The notes under the pieces: model-generated
Database searches by the model: none
Told to the model about the DNA's origin: nothing
What the model saw: the letters and a program-made list of their open reading frames with translations, nothing else
Position numbers and translations under genes: made by a program
Shown: positions 62,985 to 64,000 of the stretch, piece after piece
How positions within the stretch are numbered: position 1 is the stretch's first letter
Layout of the letters: the number at the start of each line of letters is the position of its first letter
Assembly: GCA_037903355.1 (NCBI GenBank)
Contig: JBAJFE010000060.1
Span: 186,001-250,000, forward strand
Source: Trichuris trichiura
Taxonomy: Eukaryota > Nematoda > Enoplea > Trichinellida > Trichuridae
Reading direction: 5' to 3'
Length of the DNA: 64,000 nt

Positions 62985-64000
62985 AAGGTGCTGGTAGTCA
63001 AGTCAGCGGGTTAACACTAACCAACCGGCGGCTGAACTGGCACTTTACTGCGGTAAACATGCTATACTATTCGCGGTCAGTGGTAGCAATAAGGCATTCT
63101 GTGACGATGAACGACACGTACAGACATTTTATTGAAAGATTAACTCTGTATAGAATATAGAAAATAGCGACACTGATGCAAACGGAACACACGACCTATT
63201 CGCCAACCCATCGCTACCGCAGCCATTGATACGGCGAGTCATGCACCCCATTCCTCTTCCCTATCCGCTGAGAACAGGTGAAAACCACCTGAAAGCTCTG
63301 GTCACCACAATTTTGTTCTTTGTTATAATGGGATGTTTCCGTAACAATAAAATTACATACTCTAAGCGAAAATGACTGAACGGGACAATGTTCCCTGGCA
63401 GAACAACACCCTAAAGGGACATTGAATCATAGAAACAATGAGCTAAGGCTGGCTGACGTTCTGCAAACTGCATACGGCTATTTAACGGGAAAAAGGAGTC
63501 ACTGAAATCGCCTTATAGGTTGTCATAAGTTTAAGCCGTGAGAGGGAGGAAATGACCTAATGTTGTTGCCATCAACACGGACTTCGTCTAGCAGCTAGCG
63601 CAGGCACACTAATAGCCACAGAAAGTTTTGCACTTAAGATATTCAGGGGATAATAACATATGGAAACGTACTCCGCAGAAGTGTACATAAATACACCTAT
63701 GGAAACTTACGCTATGGGAAGAAAACACATCTGTAACGAATCTGGACGAAGATAGGAGCCCACGGAATCATACTTCCTTAGTTCCATTCAAACGCATTTC
63801 TTTTAAATGGGAAGATGGAAACCCGTATACACGTTTAGACGTGCCTATCCTGCGCAAGTATCTTTGCAACATCTGGCTAGGAGAATCCTGGACCCAAAAA
63901 AGCGAACAGTCGCACGCCAATAAAAACGCTCACAGCGCGTGAAGGAAAGTGTGACCGAGTACCATGAAAAGGTACCCATGGAAATAAATCACATCGAATG
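62985..64000. other. 1 kb without a recognisable gene
   Basis: No domain, repeat or splice structure identified up to the window edge. Confidence 0.5.

Overview
This window is eukaryotic nuclear DNA from an intron-containing animal. It is AT-rich, most introns are about 45-60 nt with GT-AG ends and a few are over 1 kb, and there are many short inverted-repeat elements. A hedgehog-type Hint (Hog) domain with no hedge signalling domain, together with the very small introns, fits a nematode, possibly an early-branching (clade I) one. That placement is inference; nothing here fixes the species.

Layout. Positions 1-1033 (minus) hold the 5' part of a cortactin gene. From about 1 to 21 kb there is little recognisable coding sequence: one short exon with a NuRD-recruiting N-terminus (9277-9328), one long unidentified exon (17191-17791), and a cluster of non-autonomous mobile elements. 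These include a pogo-like MITE, a hAT-like MITE with a perfect 8-bp duplication, a 1.3-kb fold-back element, and a family carrying a conserved RNA-like hairpin. From 21 to 32 kb lie an acyl-protein thioesterase (minus), a membrane-anchored Hog protein (plus) and a protein with several cold-shock/OB-like units (plus). From 37 to 55 kb the DNA is gene-dense: SEC14-like (plus), COX6C-like (minus), mRpL43 (plus), a very diverged intronless PA28 proteasome-activator homologue (minus), HINT (plus), frataxin (plus) and a nearly complete 18-exon MCTP gene (minus). From 55 to 64 kb I found no convincing gene, but several strong inverted repeats and one insertion flanked by a 16-bp direct repeat.

How the genes relate. 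There is no operon-like logic that I can prove. HINT and frataxin are co-oriented 325 bp apart. mRpL43 and the PA28-like gene, and frataxin and MCTP, are convergent pairs separated by about 100-175 bp. Four neighbours (COX6C-like, mRpL43, possibly HINT, frataxin) act in mitochondria. SEC14-like and MCTP proteins work at membranes in lipid binding or transfer, and acyl-protein thioesterase removes acyl groups from membrane-associated proteins.

Exon joins below were worked out by hand from reading frame, splice-site consensus and family pattern; no alignment or RNA evidence was available. The most interesting signal is the hairpin repeated seven times inside different repeats. Its five-base-pair stem changes on both sides while the CTGA-N-GA and GAAA flanks stay fixed, which is what a conserved structured RNA, such as a hammerhead-type motif of a retroelement, would look like.
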